DNA of 64,000 nucleotides from Falsiphaeobacter marinintestinus. Lineage in GTDB: Bacteria; Pseudomonadota; Alphaproteobacteria; Rhodobacterales; Rhodobacteraceae. Below are positions 1 through 8,959 of this stretch, one piece after another. The stretch's first letter is position 1, and every line of letters begins with the position of its first letter. The notes beneath the pieces were generated by a model. That model was not told the origin of the DNA and did not search any database. It saw only the letters and a list, made by a program, of their open reading frames with translations. The position numbers and the translations under genes are program-made. Location of the stretch: the NCBI RefSeq assembly GCF_007923355.1, contig NZ_VOGO01000001.1, positions 620,001 to 684,000 of the forward strand. The letters run 5' to 3'.

Positions 1-693
1 TGGGTTGACCAGCCGCATTGGCTGGATGAAGCCTATGGCGATGCAATTGCGCTGACCGACACCGGCATCCTGTCGCGCAACTTGACCAATATCCCGGCAA
101 TCGCTGCTGTTATGCGCCACAATGACATGGCAGAGGCCCGCGGGATCGACATTGGCGCGGGGTACGGGATTTTTGTACGTGGCATGCGCGATATCGGCCT
201 CGATTTTTACTGGTCCGACGCTTACGCCGATAATTTGCTCGCCCGGGGGTTTGAAAGCGATGACGGGACCTATGACGTCGCCGTGGCTTTTGAAGTGCTG
301 GAGCATCTGCCAAACCCGCTGGAATTCTTGCGGGAGAGCCGGGCGCAATATGGGTGGAACACCCTGTTCTTCTCGGCGACGTGTTTTGACGAAACCAATC
401 TACCGGACCAGAGTTGGTGGTATTTCGCTTTTGAAACCGGCCAGCACATAAGCCTGTTTTCGCGGCGCTGCCTGCAATATATAGCCGCCGATCTGGGATT
501 GCAGCTCATTCATTTGAATGGAGAGCTTTACGCGATGACAGATCAATCTGACCTGACCTGGCCATCTCGCTGGACCAGAGAGCGGCTGAAACGCAAGTAC
601 AAGAAAGCAACCTTGGCCGGCGTGGATTATGAAAAGATGAAAACCCGCGTTCTGGAAGATCAGTCACAGAACACCAGGTCCAAAAGCGACTAA
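1..693 (+). CDS. Class I SAM-dependent methyltransferase (5' end outside window)
   Basis: The reading frame is open from base 1 (first residues WVDQPHWLDEAYGD) without a stop, so the gene starts upstream of the window; the TTG at 82 is only an internal codon. The visible 230 residues contain a motif-I-like glycine segment (GIDIGAGYGIF), an acidic strand end (YWSDAYADN) and the post-motif FEVLEHLPNP typical of Methyltransf_23/11 proteins. It probably methylates a small molecule or sugar-linked substrate using S-adenosylmethionine; the phrase LPDQSWWYFAFETGQHISLFSR resembles methyltransferases of polysaccharide or lipid modification clusters. Its end overlaps the convergent next gene by four bases. 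The substrate cannot be read from the sequence. Confidence 0.75.
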   Translation, partial: WVDQPHWLDEAYGDAIALTDTGILSRNLTNIPAIAAVMRHNDMAEARGIDIGAGYGIFVRGMRDIGLDFYWSDAYADNLLARGFESDDGTYDVAVAFEVLEHLPNPLEFLRESRAQYGWNTLFFSATCFDETNLPDQSWWYFAFETGQHISLFSRRCLQYIAADLGLQLIHLNGELYAMTDQSDLTWPSRWTRERLKRKYKKATLAGVDYEKMKTRVLEDQSQNTRSKSD

Positions 694-1064
694 ACGTAGC
701 CACGCCAGATCAGAACAATAATCAGCAATGTCGTCGCCAAAAGGAAGTTGAAGGCCAAGCCGCCCAACATCCCCAGCCACCAGCCCTTGCGGCGGTCCGA
801 TAAATCGATCGCGTTCAGGTGATCCTGCGCCCCGGTTGCAGCCTTGGTCAGCGCGGTCGCATCCAACGTGAAGCGCAGTCTGGGGTGAGTGGCGAACGTC
901 TCGGCCTCGGCCAGTTCATTGATTTGCGACCGCACGCGGCGCGGCAGGCGGCTGCCCCGTTTGCGCAGGGCATCCTTCAGGGTCGCCCCGCCACCGCCGA
1001 GTTTCTGACGCATCAGCGCCCGCGTGGTTTCGATCTGGTCAGGAATCTGGTCGTGTTCGCTCAA
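690..1064 (-). CDS. Small hypothetical protein with one C-terminal membrane segment
   Basis: A 124-residue protein of no family I recognise. The N-terminal two thirds are charged and predicted soluble, with a basic stretch near residues 29-46 (KDALRKRGSRLPRRVRSQ); residues about 94-121 (WWLGMLGGLAFNFLLATT onward) form a single hydrophobic helix, so it is probably a tail-anchored inner-membrane protein with its N-terminus in the cytoplasm. It is convergent with the methyltransferase, overlapping its stop by four bases. The stop-free length and codon bias toward G/C in third positions support that it is coding. No function is proposed. Confidence 0.6.
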   Translation of the reverse strand: MSEHDQIPDQIETTRALMRQKLGGGGATLKDALRKRGSRLPRRVRSQINELAEAETFATHPRLRFTLDATALTKAATGAQDHLNAIDLSDRRKGWWLGMLGGLAFNFLLATTLLIIVLIWRGYV

Positions 1065-1155
1065 GACGGGCCTCCGGTCGGCCTTGTCTAACGGCAGACA
1101 ACGCGACGCTCAATAGCTCTGGTCCCTGCCCGCCCGTATCGGTATCATTTGGCCC

Positions 1156-1914
1156 ATGCTGAACATCATCATCCACGGCGAACCGACCGACCAACCACCG
1201 CTTTTGATCGCGCACGGGCTTTTTGGGTCGGCCCGCAACTGGGGCGTGATCGCCAAACGGCTGTCAAATGAACGACAAGTTTTCGCCGTTGACATGCGCA
1301 ATCATGGGCAGAGCCCCTGGCAGGACACACACAGTTACCCGGAACTGGCTGATGATCTGGCCGAAGTCATTGATAGCATGGGCGGCACCGCAGATGTGGT
1401 CGGACATTCCATGGGCGGCAAAGCGGCCATGGTTCTGGCACTGAAGCATGGTGACAAGATACGCCGACTGGTGGTCGCTGACATTGCGCCCGTGGCATAC
1501 GCACATACTCAGCAGGACAATATCGACAAGATGAAGGCCGTGGATCTGACCGGCGTCACGCGCCGGTCCGAGGCCGAGGCACAACTGGCCGAACAGGATG
1601 TCGACCGGATGTTGCAAAGCTTTTTCACCCAGTCGCTGGATATTGCGCGGCAGCGTTGGCGGCTGAATCTGGATGCGTTGGCCGCAGAAATGGACAAGAT
1701 CATCGGTTTCCCCGACACACACGGATCATGGGATGGACCAACGCTGTTTCTGACCGGCGCGGACTCGGATTATGTCCTGTCGGAACACCGCAACCTGATC
1801 CGCGCCCTGTTTCCCAAAGCGCGGTTTGCCAAGATCCCGGGCGCCGGGCACTGGCTGCACGCCGAGAAACCCCGCGAATTCGAATTGTCGGTCAGGGCGT
1901 TTCTAAACGCCTGA
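1156..1914 (+). CDS. Alpha/beta hydrolase, YbfF-like esterase
   Basis: A 252-residue alpha/beta-hydrolase of the usual length for the YbfF/acyl-CoA esterase group. The oxyanion segment is LLIAHGLFGSARNW, the nucleophile elbow is GHSMGG (Ser about residue 87), the acid is in FLTGADSDYV and the catalytic His is in IPGAGHWLHAEKP near the C-terminus, so the triad is complete. It is expected to be a cytoplasmic serine esterase acting on short acyl esters or acyl-CoA; the substrate is not determined. It abuts, tail to tail, the rhodanese gene with no intergenic base, so no terminator separates them. Confidence 0.85.
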   Translation: MLNIIIHGEPTDQPPLLIAHGLFGSARNWGVIAKRLSNERQVFAVDMRNHGQSPWQDTHSYPELADDLAEVIDSMGGTADVVGHSMGGKAAMVLALKHGDKIRRLVVADIAPVAYAHTQQDNIDKMKAVDLTGVTRRSEAEAQLAEQDVDRMLQSFFTQSLDIARQRWRLNLDALAAEMDKIIGFPDTHGSWDGPTLFLTGADSDYVLSEHRNLIRALFPKARFAKIPGAGHWLHAEKPREFELSVRAFLNA

Positions 1915-2307
1915 TCACATACCCGGATCGACCGGTTCAATCATGCTGCCACCGGCGTTCTTCCAATCCTGCAGGCCGCCAACGTTATAGACTGCAGCAT
2001 AGCCCATGTCCTTGAGCAGCTTACCTGCCAGCGCGGCCCGTCCGCCCGAGGCGCAATGCACGACGATGGGGCGGTCGAACTTTAACTGTGGATCATAAAA
2101 CTGCGTGGTCGGATCGGCGCGAAACTCAAGCATGCCCCGCGAAATATGATGTGATTGCGCGGCGCGGCCAGCAGCCTGCAGTTCGGGGGCGTCCCGGATG
2201 TCCAGCAGCAGCGCGCCGTTGTCCACCATTTCACGCGCTTTCGCGCCATCGATCCGAGTGACGGCCGCATTAGCGGCTTCCATCATCTGTTGCAGGGTCA
2301 AAGCCAT
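1915..2307 (-). CDS. Rhodanese-like domain protein
   Basis: A 130-residue single rhodanese domain. The active-site loop is HCASGGRAALAGKLL, with Cys as the likely persulfide carrier, and the typical LLDIRDAPE strand lies near residue 33 and GYAAVYNVGGLQDWKNAGG near the end. Such stand-alone cytoplasmic proteins transfer sulfane sulfur or act in redox/thiol homeostasis. The six-residue active loop CASGGR suggests sulfur rather than phosphate chemistry. It is transcribed alone; the 126 bases between it and tctE hold no obvious gene. Confidence 0.85.
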   Translation of the reverse strand: MALTLQQMMEAANAAVTRIDGAKAREMVDNGALLLDIRDAPELQAAGRAAQSHHISRGMLEFRADPTTQFYDPQLKFDRPIVVHCASGGRAALAGKLLKDMGYAAVYNVGGLQDWKNAGGSMIEPVDPGM

Positions 2308-2433
2308 TGGTCTCTCCAGTTTGTTATTCAGCCGAAAGTGGTTGGGGCAAGCCTCCGGCGGCGTGTATCTTGCGTTCGACTATATGCCAGCATTTCGCCA
2401 CCGCAATCTGCAGGTGCCCTGTGCAACCGTTCA

Positions 2434-3798
2434 TCATGGCGAATAGGGCAAGGTCAGCGTCAGACTTGCGCCCTTGTCCACAGTGTTGATCACAAGCGAT
2501 CCGCCGTGACGTTCTGCGACGGTGCGCGCGATCGCAAGCCCAAGGCCACTGCCGTCGGACGGTTCGACTTGCGAAAACCGACTGAAGGCCGCATCGCTTT
2601 GATCTGGGCGCAGCCCCTGCCCGTCATCGCGCACTGTGATTTCTGCGGTTGTCCCGGTCACTTCCAACTGAACCCAAATCGAAGACAGCGTTGCTCCGCC
2701 ATGCTTCATGGCGTTGTCAATCAGGTTCTTAACGGCCTCGGCCACAAACACCTGGTCACCCGACACTTGAACCGGGTGATCCGGAGCGCAGAGCTCAAAT
2801 TCCAACCCCTGTGACAAAACCACAGGACCAGCTTCAGAACAGACGTGATGAAGGACTACGTTCAAATCAAACACCTCAGGCGCTGCATTTGGCCCAGGCT
2901 GCTGAAGCCGATCCAGCGACAAAAGCTGGTTTGCCACCCGCGCCGAATTGCGCGCCGCTGTGATCAGTTCGCCGATGCGCTGATTGCGATCCTGATCTGT
3001 TTTGGCATCACGCAGCGCCTCGGCCATGGCCTGCACGGCGGCAGCGGGATTGCGCAATTGATGCGCCGCGTCCGAGATAAAGACCTGTTGCGCATCCCGG
3101 CTTGTTTCAAGTTGCCCAAACAATTGGTTAAGGGTTTTTACAATCCCCTGAACCTCATCCGGTACCGGACGTCGGATCCGGCTCAGATCATCTGGCGACC
3201 GGATCGAAATAGCGTCCTGCAGGTCGATCAATGGGCGCAGGCCCAGCGCAACCCCGAACCAGACCACCAATGCCAACGTGGCAAGCAAGGCCCCGATTAG
3301 GCCAGCCGCCCGCACCGCAAGTTGGGCGGCAAATGCGTCACGGTCGGAAAGCCTCTGCCACGCTGTCACGGTTGTGTCGCCAGTCAGGTTGCCAATGGTC
3401 ACGCGTTCGGTCACCTGCAGCACCCGGACCGCATCGCCACGATAGATGGCTTCGTACAGATGTGGCGCGTAGAGGTTGGCGTTTTTGTCGCGAACAACGG
3501 CGGGTGGATAAGCGTATCCCGTCACATAAATTCCGCCCGGCCCGGTCACATGATAAAACACAGCGCCACCCGAGGCATCGCGGATCAGGTCGCTTGTCGA
3601 CGGCAACAGCGCATCGCCACTGGAAATCGCAACGTCGCGTGAAATCGCCAAAGCGGCCGCCAGCAGGCTACGGTCAAACAGGTTTTCGGCGGTGTTCTGA
3701 GCGACCGAATATCGCCAGTATCCCAGCAACATCGCCATCAGGACCAGCGGCGACAAAATCAGGACGAACAATCGTAACCGCAGCGACGCCGACTGCAT
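2434..3798 (-). CDS. tctE: Sensor histidine kinase TctE (tricarboxylate sensing)
   Basis: A 454-residue inner-membrane histidine kinase. Transmembrane helix 1 is residues about 10-27, a periplasmic region about 31-160 contains the YHVTGPGGIYVTGYAYPP segment typical of the TctE/2CSK sensor domain, and helix 2 is about 165-187, followed by a HAMP-like linker. The phosphoacceptor His is about residue 246 in DAAHQLRNP, the N box is NLIDNAMKHG and the G boxes are DDGQG and GLGLAIA. It probably senses an extracytoplasmic tricarboxylate, alone or with TctC, and phosphorylates TctD. Its start overlaps the tctD stop (TGATG), so the pair is translationally coupled. Confidence 0.9.
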   Translation of the reverse strand: MQSASLRLRLFVLILSPLVLMAMLLGYWRYSVAQNTAENLFDRSLLAAALAISRDVAISSGDALLPSTSDLIRDASGGAVFYHVTGPGGIYVTGYAYPPAVVRDKNANLYAPHLYEAIYRGDAVRVLQVTERVTIGNLTGDTTVTAWQRLSDRDAFAAQLAVRAAGLIGALLATLALVVWFGVALGLRPLIDLQDAISIRSPDDLSRIRRPVPDEVQGIVKTLNQLFGQLETSRDAQQVFISDAAHQLRNPAAAVQAMAEALRDAKTDQDRNQRIGELITAARNSARVANQLLSLDRLQQPGPNAAPEVFDLNVVLHHVCSEAGPVVLSQGLEFELCAPDHPVQVSGDQVFVAEAVKNLIDNAMKHGGATLSSIWVQLEVTGTTAEITVRDDGQGLRPDQSDAAFSRFSQVEPSDGSGLGLAIARTVAERHGGSLVINTVDKGASLTLTLPYSP

Positions 3799-4466
3799 CA
3801 GGTCTGCACCTCAAGCATATATCCCAGCCCGCGCGCCGTTTTGATCGCCACACCATGGTCCGAAAGGCGTTTGCGCAATCGAGAGACATGCGGTTCGATT
3901 GCCGTGTCATCGACATCGGCGCCAACCCCATAGACATGGTCGGTGAGATGCGCTTTGGATACGATCCGACCACGACGTTCAAGCAGACACTCCAGAACCG
4001 CGAGTTCGCGCCGGGGTATGTCCAGCGCCGTGCTGCCCGCCAGAAGCTGCCGTGTGGTCCTGTCAAACTCCAACGCGCCGATGGCCTCACGAGCGCCGTA
4101 ATCCAGGTTCTTTCGCCGCGACAGCGCCCGGATGCGGGCCTCAAGCTCGTCCATCTCGAACGGTTTTACCAGATAGTCATCAGCCCCCATATCCAGCCCC
4201 GCCACCCGGTCACTGGTTTCGGACCGTGCCGTCAGCAAGATCACCGGGGTACCGTCGCCCCGCGCCCGCATGGCTTGCAGAATGGTCAGGCCAGACTGCC
4301 CCGGCAGGTTGATATCCAGCACCACCAGATCCGCCCCGTCACGCGCCAGAAATGCATCTGCATCATCGCCATCATGCAGCACGTCAGCAGCATGCCCGCG
4401 ATCGCGCAAGCGATATGCTATAGCATTGGCCAGAGTCTCGTTATCTTCGACGATTGCAATCCGCAA
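3798..4466 (-). CDS. tctD: OmpR-family response regulator TctD
   Basis: A receiver plus winged-helix regulator of 222 residues counted from the TTG at 4466. The receiver has the acidic pair at ED (residues 8-9), phosphoacceptor Asp51 in VVLDINLPG, Thr in ILLTA and Lys101 in LVKPF; the C-terminal half carries the trans_reg_C domain (EPHVSRLRKRL, KTARGLGYML). I prefer this start because GGAG lies five bases before it (GCAGGAGCCAAATTG) and the protein then begins LRIAIVED as family members do. A longer frame starting at TTG 4502 would translate the direct repeats that look like an operator. It should activate the divergent tctC-tctAB genes. Confidence 0.87.
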   Translation of the reverse strand: MRIAIVEDNETLANAIAYRLRDRGHAADVLHDGDDADAFLARDGADLVVLDINLPGQSGLTILQAMRARGDGTPVILLTARSETSDRVAGLDMGADDYLVKPFEMDELEARIRALSRRKNLDYGAREAIGALEFDRTTRQLLAGSTALDIPRRELAVLECLLERRGRIVSKAHLTDHVYGVGADVDDTAIEPHVSRLRKRLSDHGVAIKTARGLGYMLEVQT

Positions 4467-4480
4467 TTTGGCTCCTGCAC

Positions 4481-4510
4481 GGTTGGCGCAAGGTTGGCGC
4501 AAGGTTGGCC
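4481..4510. promoter_or_regulatory. Direct repeats, 11-bp period: candidate TctD operator
   Basis: The 11-mer GGTTGGCGCAA occurs twice in tandem (4481-4491 and 4492-4502) and is followed by a partial third unit (GGTTGGC). An 11-bp period places repeats on the same face of the helix, which is how OmpR/PhoB-family dimers bind head to tail. The site sits in the divergent region between tctD and tctC, about 107 bases before the tctC start, the expected place for TctD. Binding itself is inferred. Confidence 0.55.
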
Positions 4511-4616
4511 CGTCATGATCGCGACATCGGGAGGGGAATCAATCCCCGAATTAAATAAGCAGCATCGGCGGCGCTGGAGGCGCGGTCGTAGCTGTACGGT
4601 CTATAGGGAGGAACCA

Positions 4617-5705
4617 ATGACCATGTCCAACTTCACTCGTCGTGCCGTCGTGGGGCTGATTGCCGCCGCAGGATTCGCAGCACCTGCTGCCGCCGAAGTC
4701 GATTTTACGGGTAAAACCATCGAATGGGTCATCCCGTTCTCGGAAACCGGTGGATCGGCCAAATGGGCGAACTTCTTTGCCCCGCTGCTCAGCGAAGCGC
4801 TGCCGGGCACACCGACCGTTGTCGTCAAGTTCATGCCGGGTGCCGGATCGACCAAAGGCGCCAACTGGTTCCAGAACGAGACACACGATGACGGCACGCT
4901 GTTGTTCGGATCGTCCGGCTCGACTCAGTTCCCCTACCTTCTGGGTGATCCACGCGTCCGCTATGAATACAATGACTGGAACCCGGTCATGGCATCGGGC
5001 ACCGGCGGTGTGGCCTATCTGAACGCCGAAGACGGCGCCAAGTTCGATGGGTCGGCCAATGCGCTGAAAGACGTTGATTTCATCTATGGCTCGCAGGGCG
5101 CGACCCGTCTTGATCTGGTCCCGCTGCTGGCGTGGCAGATGCTGGGCATGAACGTCGAACCCGTCTTTGGCATCAAGGGCCGTGGCGATGGTCGTCTGAT
5201 GTTCGAACGCGGCGAAGCCACGATCGATTATCAGACCTCGTCAGGTTACCTGAAAGGGTCGGCCGAGATGGTTGCTGCCGGTAACGCAGTTCCGATGATG
5301 ACCTGGGGCTCGCTGGATGCGGACGGCAACATCGTGCGCGACCCGACATTCCCGGACATCGCGACCTTCAAGGAAGTCTGCGAAGCCACCGATGGCTGCG
5401 AAACCAGCGGCGAAGCATGGGACGCATGGAAAGCCTTCTTTGTGGCTGGCTTCCCGGTTCAGAAACTGGCCTTCCTGCCTGCAGGAACCCCGCAGGACGT
5501 GATCGATACCTATACCAAGGCCTTCGAAGACGTGGTGGCCCGCGCCGATTTCGCGGAAATCTCGTCCAAGCGCGTCGGCAAGTATTCGGTCTTTACCGGT
5601 GACGGCGCAAAAGCTGCTCTGGGCACTGCCACACAAGTGCCCGCCGAAGCCAAAGCCTATGTGATTGGCTGGCTTAAGGATGCTTACGGAGTTGAGCTTA
5701 AGTAA
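4617..5705 (+). CDS. tctC: Tripartite tricarboxylate transporter binding protein TctC
   Basis: A 362-residue periplasmic solute-binding protein of the TctC/Bug family. The start is the ATG at 4617, preceded by the strong ribosome site AGGGAGG; the frame is open far upstream (to 3231) but that part is antisense to tctDE. A Tat-like signal peptide follows (SNFTRRAVVGLIAAAGFAAPAAA, cleavage about residue 29), then VDFTGKTIEWVIPFSETGGSAKWA, the family's N-terminal ligand loop, and PGAGSTKGANW. It should bind a tricarboxylate in the periplasm and deliver it to the TctAB permease encoded next. A terminator-like hairpin after its stop would favour more binding protein than permease. Confidence 0.9.
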   Translation: MTMSNFTRRAVVGLIAAAGFAAPAAAEVDFTGKTIEWVIPFSETGGSAKWANFFAPLLSEALPGTPTVVVKFMPGAGSTKGANWFQNETHDDGTLLFGSSGSTQFPYLLGDPRVRYEYNDWNPVMASGTGGVAYLNAEDGAKFDGSANALKDVDFIYGSQGATRLDLVPLLAWQMLGMNVEPVFGIKGRGDGRLMFERGEATIDYQTSSGYLKGSAEMVAAGNAVPMMTWGSLDADGNIVRDPTFPDIATFKEVCEATDGCETSGEAWDAWKAFFVAGFPVQKLAFLPAGTPQDVIDTYTKAFEDVVARADFAEISSKRVGKYSVFTGDGAKAALGTATQVPAEAKAYVIGWLKDAYGVELK

Positions 5706-5718
5706 GCACTCTTCACTT

Positions 5719-5750
5719 GGCGGGCGACCTTGGGCCGCCCGCCCATTTTT
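5719..5750 (+). terminator. Hairpin plus T-run between tctC and tctAB
   Basis: An 8-bp stem, GGCGGGCG (5719-5726) with CGCCCGCC (5736-5743), is followed by CATTTTT. It has the form of an intrinsic terminator inside an otherwise continuous operon, so it is probably a partial terminator or processing stop that raises tctC mRNA over tctAB mRNA. Confidence 0.65.
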
Positions 5751-5782
5751 ACAAATGACATCTGCAAAGAAAGGCGGCTCCG

Positions 5783-7813
5783 ATGGAGGCTTTCGCCACA
5801 GCCCTTCCCGCGCTCGCTGATGCGTGGGCTCTGATCCTGCAACCTATTGTGCTTGGTTATCTGGTGCTTGGGGTGGTGATGGGCCTGGCTGTTGGCGTAT
5901 TTCCCGGCCTTGGCGGCATCGCCGGGCTGTCACTGTTGCTGCCTTTCATGTTCGGCATGGACCCGATCTTGGGTCTGGCGCTGATGATCGGCATGGTCGC
6001 GGTCGTCCCGACGTCTGACACCTTCGCATCTGTCCTGATGGGCATACCCGGCTCCTCGGCCTCTCAGGCCACTGTGCTGGACGGATTCCCGATGGCCAAA
6101 AAGGGACAGGCCGCAAGGGCGCTGTCAGCAGCCTTTGCGTCTTCGCTGTTCGGCGGGCTCGTCGGAGCCAGCTTTCTGACGGTCTTTATCCTTGTGGCGC
6201 GCCCCATCGTGTTGGCCTTCGGCCTGCCCGAAATGCTGATGATCACCGTCCTTGGCCTCAGCATGGTCGCGGTTCTGGCCGGACGCATCCCATTGAAAGG
6301 ACTGGCTGCCGCCGGGCTTGGCATCATGATCGGCACCATCGGCGAGGCCGACGCGGGCGGATCGCTGCGGATGGCCAGCTATGACATTCCCTATCTCACG
6401 GACGGCCTGAAATTGGTCATCGTGGGCCTTGGCGTCTTTGCCATTCCCGAAATCGTGTCGCTGCTGCGTCAGGACCGGTCCATCGCCAAAGGTGCAAGCC
6501 TTGGGGCGGGCTGGCTGGACGGCGTTAAAGACTGGGCTGCCAATATCTGGCTATCAGTCCGGTGTTCCATCATCGGCGTCGTCGTCGGCGTGATCCCCGG
6601 ACTTGGCGGGTCGGTCGTCGACTGGATCGCCTATGGCCATGCGGTGCAAACCACCAAGGACAAATCCAACTTCGGCAAAGGCGAAGTGCGCGGCGTGATC
6701 GGCCCGGAAAGCTCAAACAACGCCAAAGAAGGCGGCGGGCTGGTCCCCACCCTCTTGTTCGGTATCCCCGGTTCGGGCTCGATGGCGATCTTTATCGGGG
6801 CTGTAGCCCTGCTGGGCTCGGGCGACATCGAAGTCGGCCCCGGCATGCTCAAGAACAACCTCGACATCACGTATTCGATCGTCTGGCTGCTGGCGCTGGC
6901 CAACGTTGTCGGCACGGTTCTGTGCATCGCGGCGTCAGGCGGCATCGCCAAACTGACCACGATCCGCTTCACGTATCTTGCGCCGTTCCTGTTCATGCTG
7001 ATCAGCTTTGCCGCCTTTCAGTCGGGCCAGAACTTCGAAGACCTGCTGGCCTTGTTCACCATCGGCCTGATCGGCATCTTCCTGCGTCGCTTCGACTGGT
7101 CGCGCCCGGCCTTCCTGATCGGGTTCGTGCTGTCCAACCCCGTCGAGAAATTCACCAACCAAGCGTTCCAGATCGCGTCGTTCCGCTTTCGCAAAAGCTT
7201 TGAAGAGGGCATGGATTACGTGTTCTCGCCCATCGTGATCGTCCTGATCATCATCACCGTCGTCTCGGTTGTTCTGGGCATTCGTCAGGCCAAAACCATC
7301 ATGGCCGAGGGCGAAGTTCAGTCCGGCAGCAAGCGCGCGCCTGTGGTGTTCCTGCTGGTCATCGCAGGGTACCTGACCTTTGCACTGATCAACGCCAGCA
7401 TGATCCCCGACTATAACATGACCGACAAGATCATTCCGTTGATCATCGGGGGCTTTGCTCTGGCCTGCTGCATGATCCTTCTGGTTCAGATGATGCGCCG
7501 CCCCGAGGGCGACAGCATATTTGCCGACAAAGAAGTCTCGGGCGAAGACGCCGATGCGCCCTATGGGCTGTGGAGCACACTGGCCTGGTTCGGAGGGCTC
7601 ATCGCGGCCACATGGGTCGTCGGGTTCATCCTTGCACTGGTCGGCTTCCTGATTGCCTTCTTCCGGGTGCGCGCCGGGTCTAGCTGGGGCATGTCCCTGC
7701 TGCTGACGGCCTGTGGTATCGCCTTCATGTGCCTGATGGCAGGTGCCCTGAACCGCGACTTCCCACCGGGCCTGTTGCAGGGCGCTGTGGATCTTCCGTG
7801 GCCGCTGAAATGA
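5783..7813 (+). CDS. tctA: TctA-TctB fusion permease
   Basis: At 676 residues this is about 170 longer than ordinary TctA (about 500). Residues 1 to about 500 are TctA: the repeated VFPGLGGIAGLSLLLPF and VIPGLGGSVVDWIAYGHA segments, PTSDTFASVLMGIPGSSASQA, and GPESSNNAKEGGGLVPTLLFGIPGSGSMAIF are family signatures. After a polar linker (AEGEVQSGSKRAP) residues about 515-676 have four hydrophobic segments and fit the small subunit TctB, including ALNRDFPPGLLQG near the end. A fused large and small subunit fixes the 1:1 stoichiometry of this secondary transporter. It imports the tricarboxylate bound by TctC, driven by an ion gradient. Confidence 0.88.
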   Translation: MEAFATALPALADAWALILQPIVLGYLVLGVVMGLAVGVFPGLGGIAGLSLLLPFMFGMDPILGLALMIGMVAVVPTSDTFASVLMGIPGSSASQATVLDGFPMAKKGQAARALSAAFASSLFGGLVGASFLTVFILVARPIVLAFGLPEMLMITVLGLSMVAVLAGRIPLKGLAAAGLGIMIGTIGEADAGGSLRMASYDIPYLTDGLKLVIVGLGVFAIPEIVSLLRQDRSIAKGASLGAGWLDGVKDWAANIWLSVRCSIIGVVVGVIPGLGGSVVDWIAYGHAVQTTKDKSNFGKGEVRGVIGPESSNNAKEGGGLVPTLLFGIPGSGSMAIFIGAVALLGSGDIEVGPGMLKNNLDITYSIVWLLALANVVGTVLCIAASGGIAKLTTIRFTYLAPFLFMLISFAAFQSGQNFEDLLALFTIGLIGIFLRRFDWSRPAFLIGFVLSNPVEKFTNQAFQIASFRFRKSFEEGMDYVFSPIVIVLIIITVVSVVLGIRQAKTIMAEGEVQSGSKRAPVVFLLVIAGYLTFALINASMIPDYNMTDKIIPLIIGGFALACCMILLVQMMRRPEGDSIFADKEVSGEDADAPYGLWSTLAWFGGLIAATWVVGFILALVGFLIAFFRVRAGSSWGMSLLLTACGIAFMCLMAGALNRDFPPGLLQGAVDLPWPLK

Positions 7814-7862
7814 TACCCAAACAAATTCTCAACGACCCGTCCGCCATCCAACAGGATCTGAC

Positions 7863-8948
7863 ATGACCCAAACCGCCATTCCGTACATCTTCATGCGCGG
7901 CGGCACTTCGCGCGGGCCATACTTCCGGCGCGAGGATCTGCCTGAGAATCTTGAAACCCTGTCACACGTCCTGATCGCGGCAGTAGGCTCGGGCCATCCG
8001 CTGAACATCGACGGGATCGGCGGCGGCGCTGCGGTCACGACCAAGGTCGCGATGCTGTCTGAAAGCATGGATGATTGGTGCGACATCGACTATTTCTTCG
8101 CCCAGGTCTCGGTCGAAGATCAGCTTGTCGATTTCAAACCGACCTGTGGCAACATCCTGTCAGGCGTTGGCCCGGCGGCCATCGAATTGGGCCTGATCGC
8201 CCCGCAGGGCGACGTGACAGAAATTCGCATCCGCGCTGTGAACACCGGCGCACGCGTCATAGCCAAGGTTCAGACCCCGGGCGGACAGCTGACCTATGAA
8301 GGTGACACTGCCATCGCAGGCGCCCCCGGAACCGCCGCGCCGGTCCAGCTTAGCTTTATGGGGGTTGTGGGATCATCAACAGGAGCCTTCCTGCCCACCG
8401 GCAACCTGCGCGACACCGTGCAGGGGGTTGAGCTGACCTGCATGGACGTGGCCATGCCCGTCGTGATCGCCCGCGCGACAGATTTCGGGCTGACCGGGTA
8501 TGAAAGCGCCGAAGACCTCGATGCCAACCGCGCCTTTTTCGACAAGATGGAAGCCGTCCGGCAAGAGGCGGGTCTGTTGATGGGGATGGGCGATGTTTCC
8601 AAATCAGTGACACCCAAATTCGGCCTGCTGGCCCCCGCGCAAAACGGCGGGACGATTTCAGCGCGGTATTTCATGCCATGGAAAACCCACCCCTCGATGG
8701 CGGTCACCGGCGCGCAGTGTCTTGCCTCCTGCGCCCTGACGCCCGGCAGCGTGGCCGATGGCTTGCTGTCGCGCCCCACCGAAAACCCGGCCAATGTGGT
8801 TCTGGAACACGCCTCGGGCACGATCGACGTGCTGGTCGACTATGCCACCGAAGATGGGTTTACCCTGAACGCGGCGGGGCTGGTCCGCACCGCGCGTAAA
8901 CTGGCCGACGGGCATGTCTATGTTCCCGCAACGGTCTGGGCAGGATAG
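7863..8948 (+). CDS. PrpF/GalD-family isomerase (4-oxalomesaconate tautomerase-like)
   Basis: A 361-residue PrpF-superfamily protein (two diaminopimelate-epimerase-like halves). The N-terminal IPYIFMRGGTSRGPYF and GSGHPLNIDGIGGGAAVTTKVAML are characteristic, as are PTCGNILSGVGPAAIE, which carries one candidate catalytic Cys, and the later GAQCLASC segment. Known members tautomerise 4-oxalomesaconate (GalD) or isomerise 2-methyl-trans-aconitate (PrpF). Beside a tricarboxylate transporter and TcuAB, a plausible role is cis/trans isomerisation of an aconitate-like acid so that it enters the citric acid cycle; this is an inference from context. It follows tctAB by 49 bases and is probably in the same transcript. 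Confidence 0.82.
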   Translation: MTQTAIPYIFMRGGTSRGPYFRREDLPENLETLSHVLIAAVGSGHPLNIDGIGGGAAVTTKVAMLSESMDDWCDIDYFFAQVSVEDQLVDFKPTCGNILSGVGPAAIELGLIAPQGDVTEIRIRAVNTGARVIAKVQTPGGQLTYEGDTAIAGAPGTAAPVQLSFMGVVGSSTGAFLPTGNLRDTVQGVELTCMDVAMPVVIARATDFGLTGYESAEDLDANRAFFDKMEAVRQEAGLLMGMGDVSKSVTPKFGLLAPAQNGGTISARYFMPWKTHPSMAVTGAQCLASCALTPGSVADGLLSRPTENPANVVLEHASGTIDVLVDYATEDGFTLNAAGLVRTARKLADGHVYVPATVWAG

Positions 8949-8959
8949 GAGATGTCATC

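Noticed and set aside
3231-4616. Long open extension of the tctC frame
   Set aside because: It is antisense to tctE and tctD, which have complete domains, and the signal peptide and AGGGAGG site fix the start at 4617.
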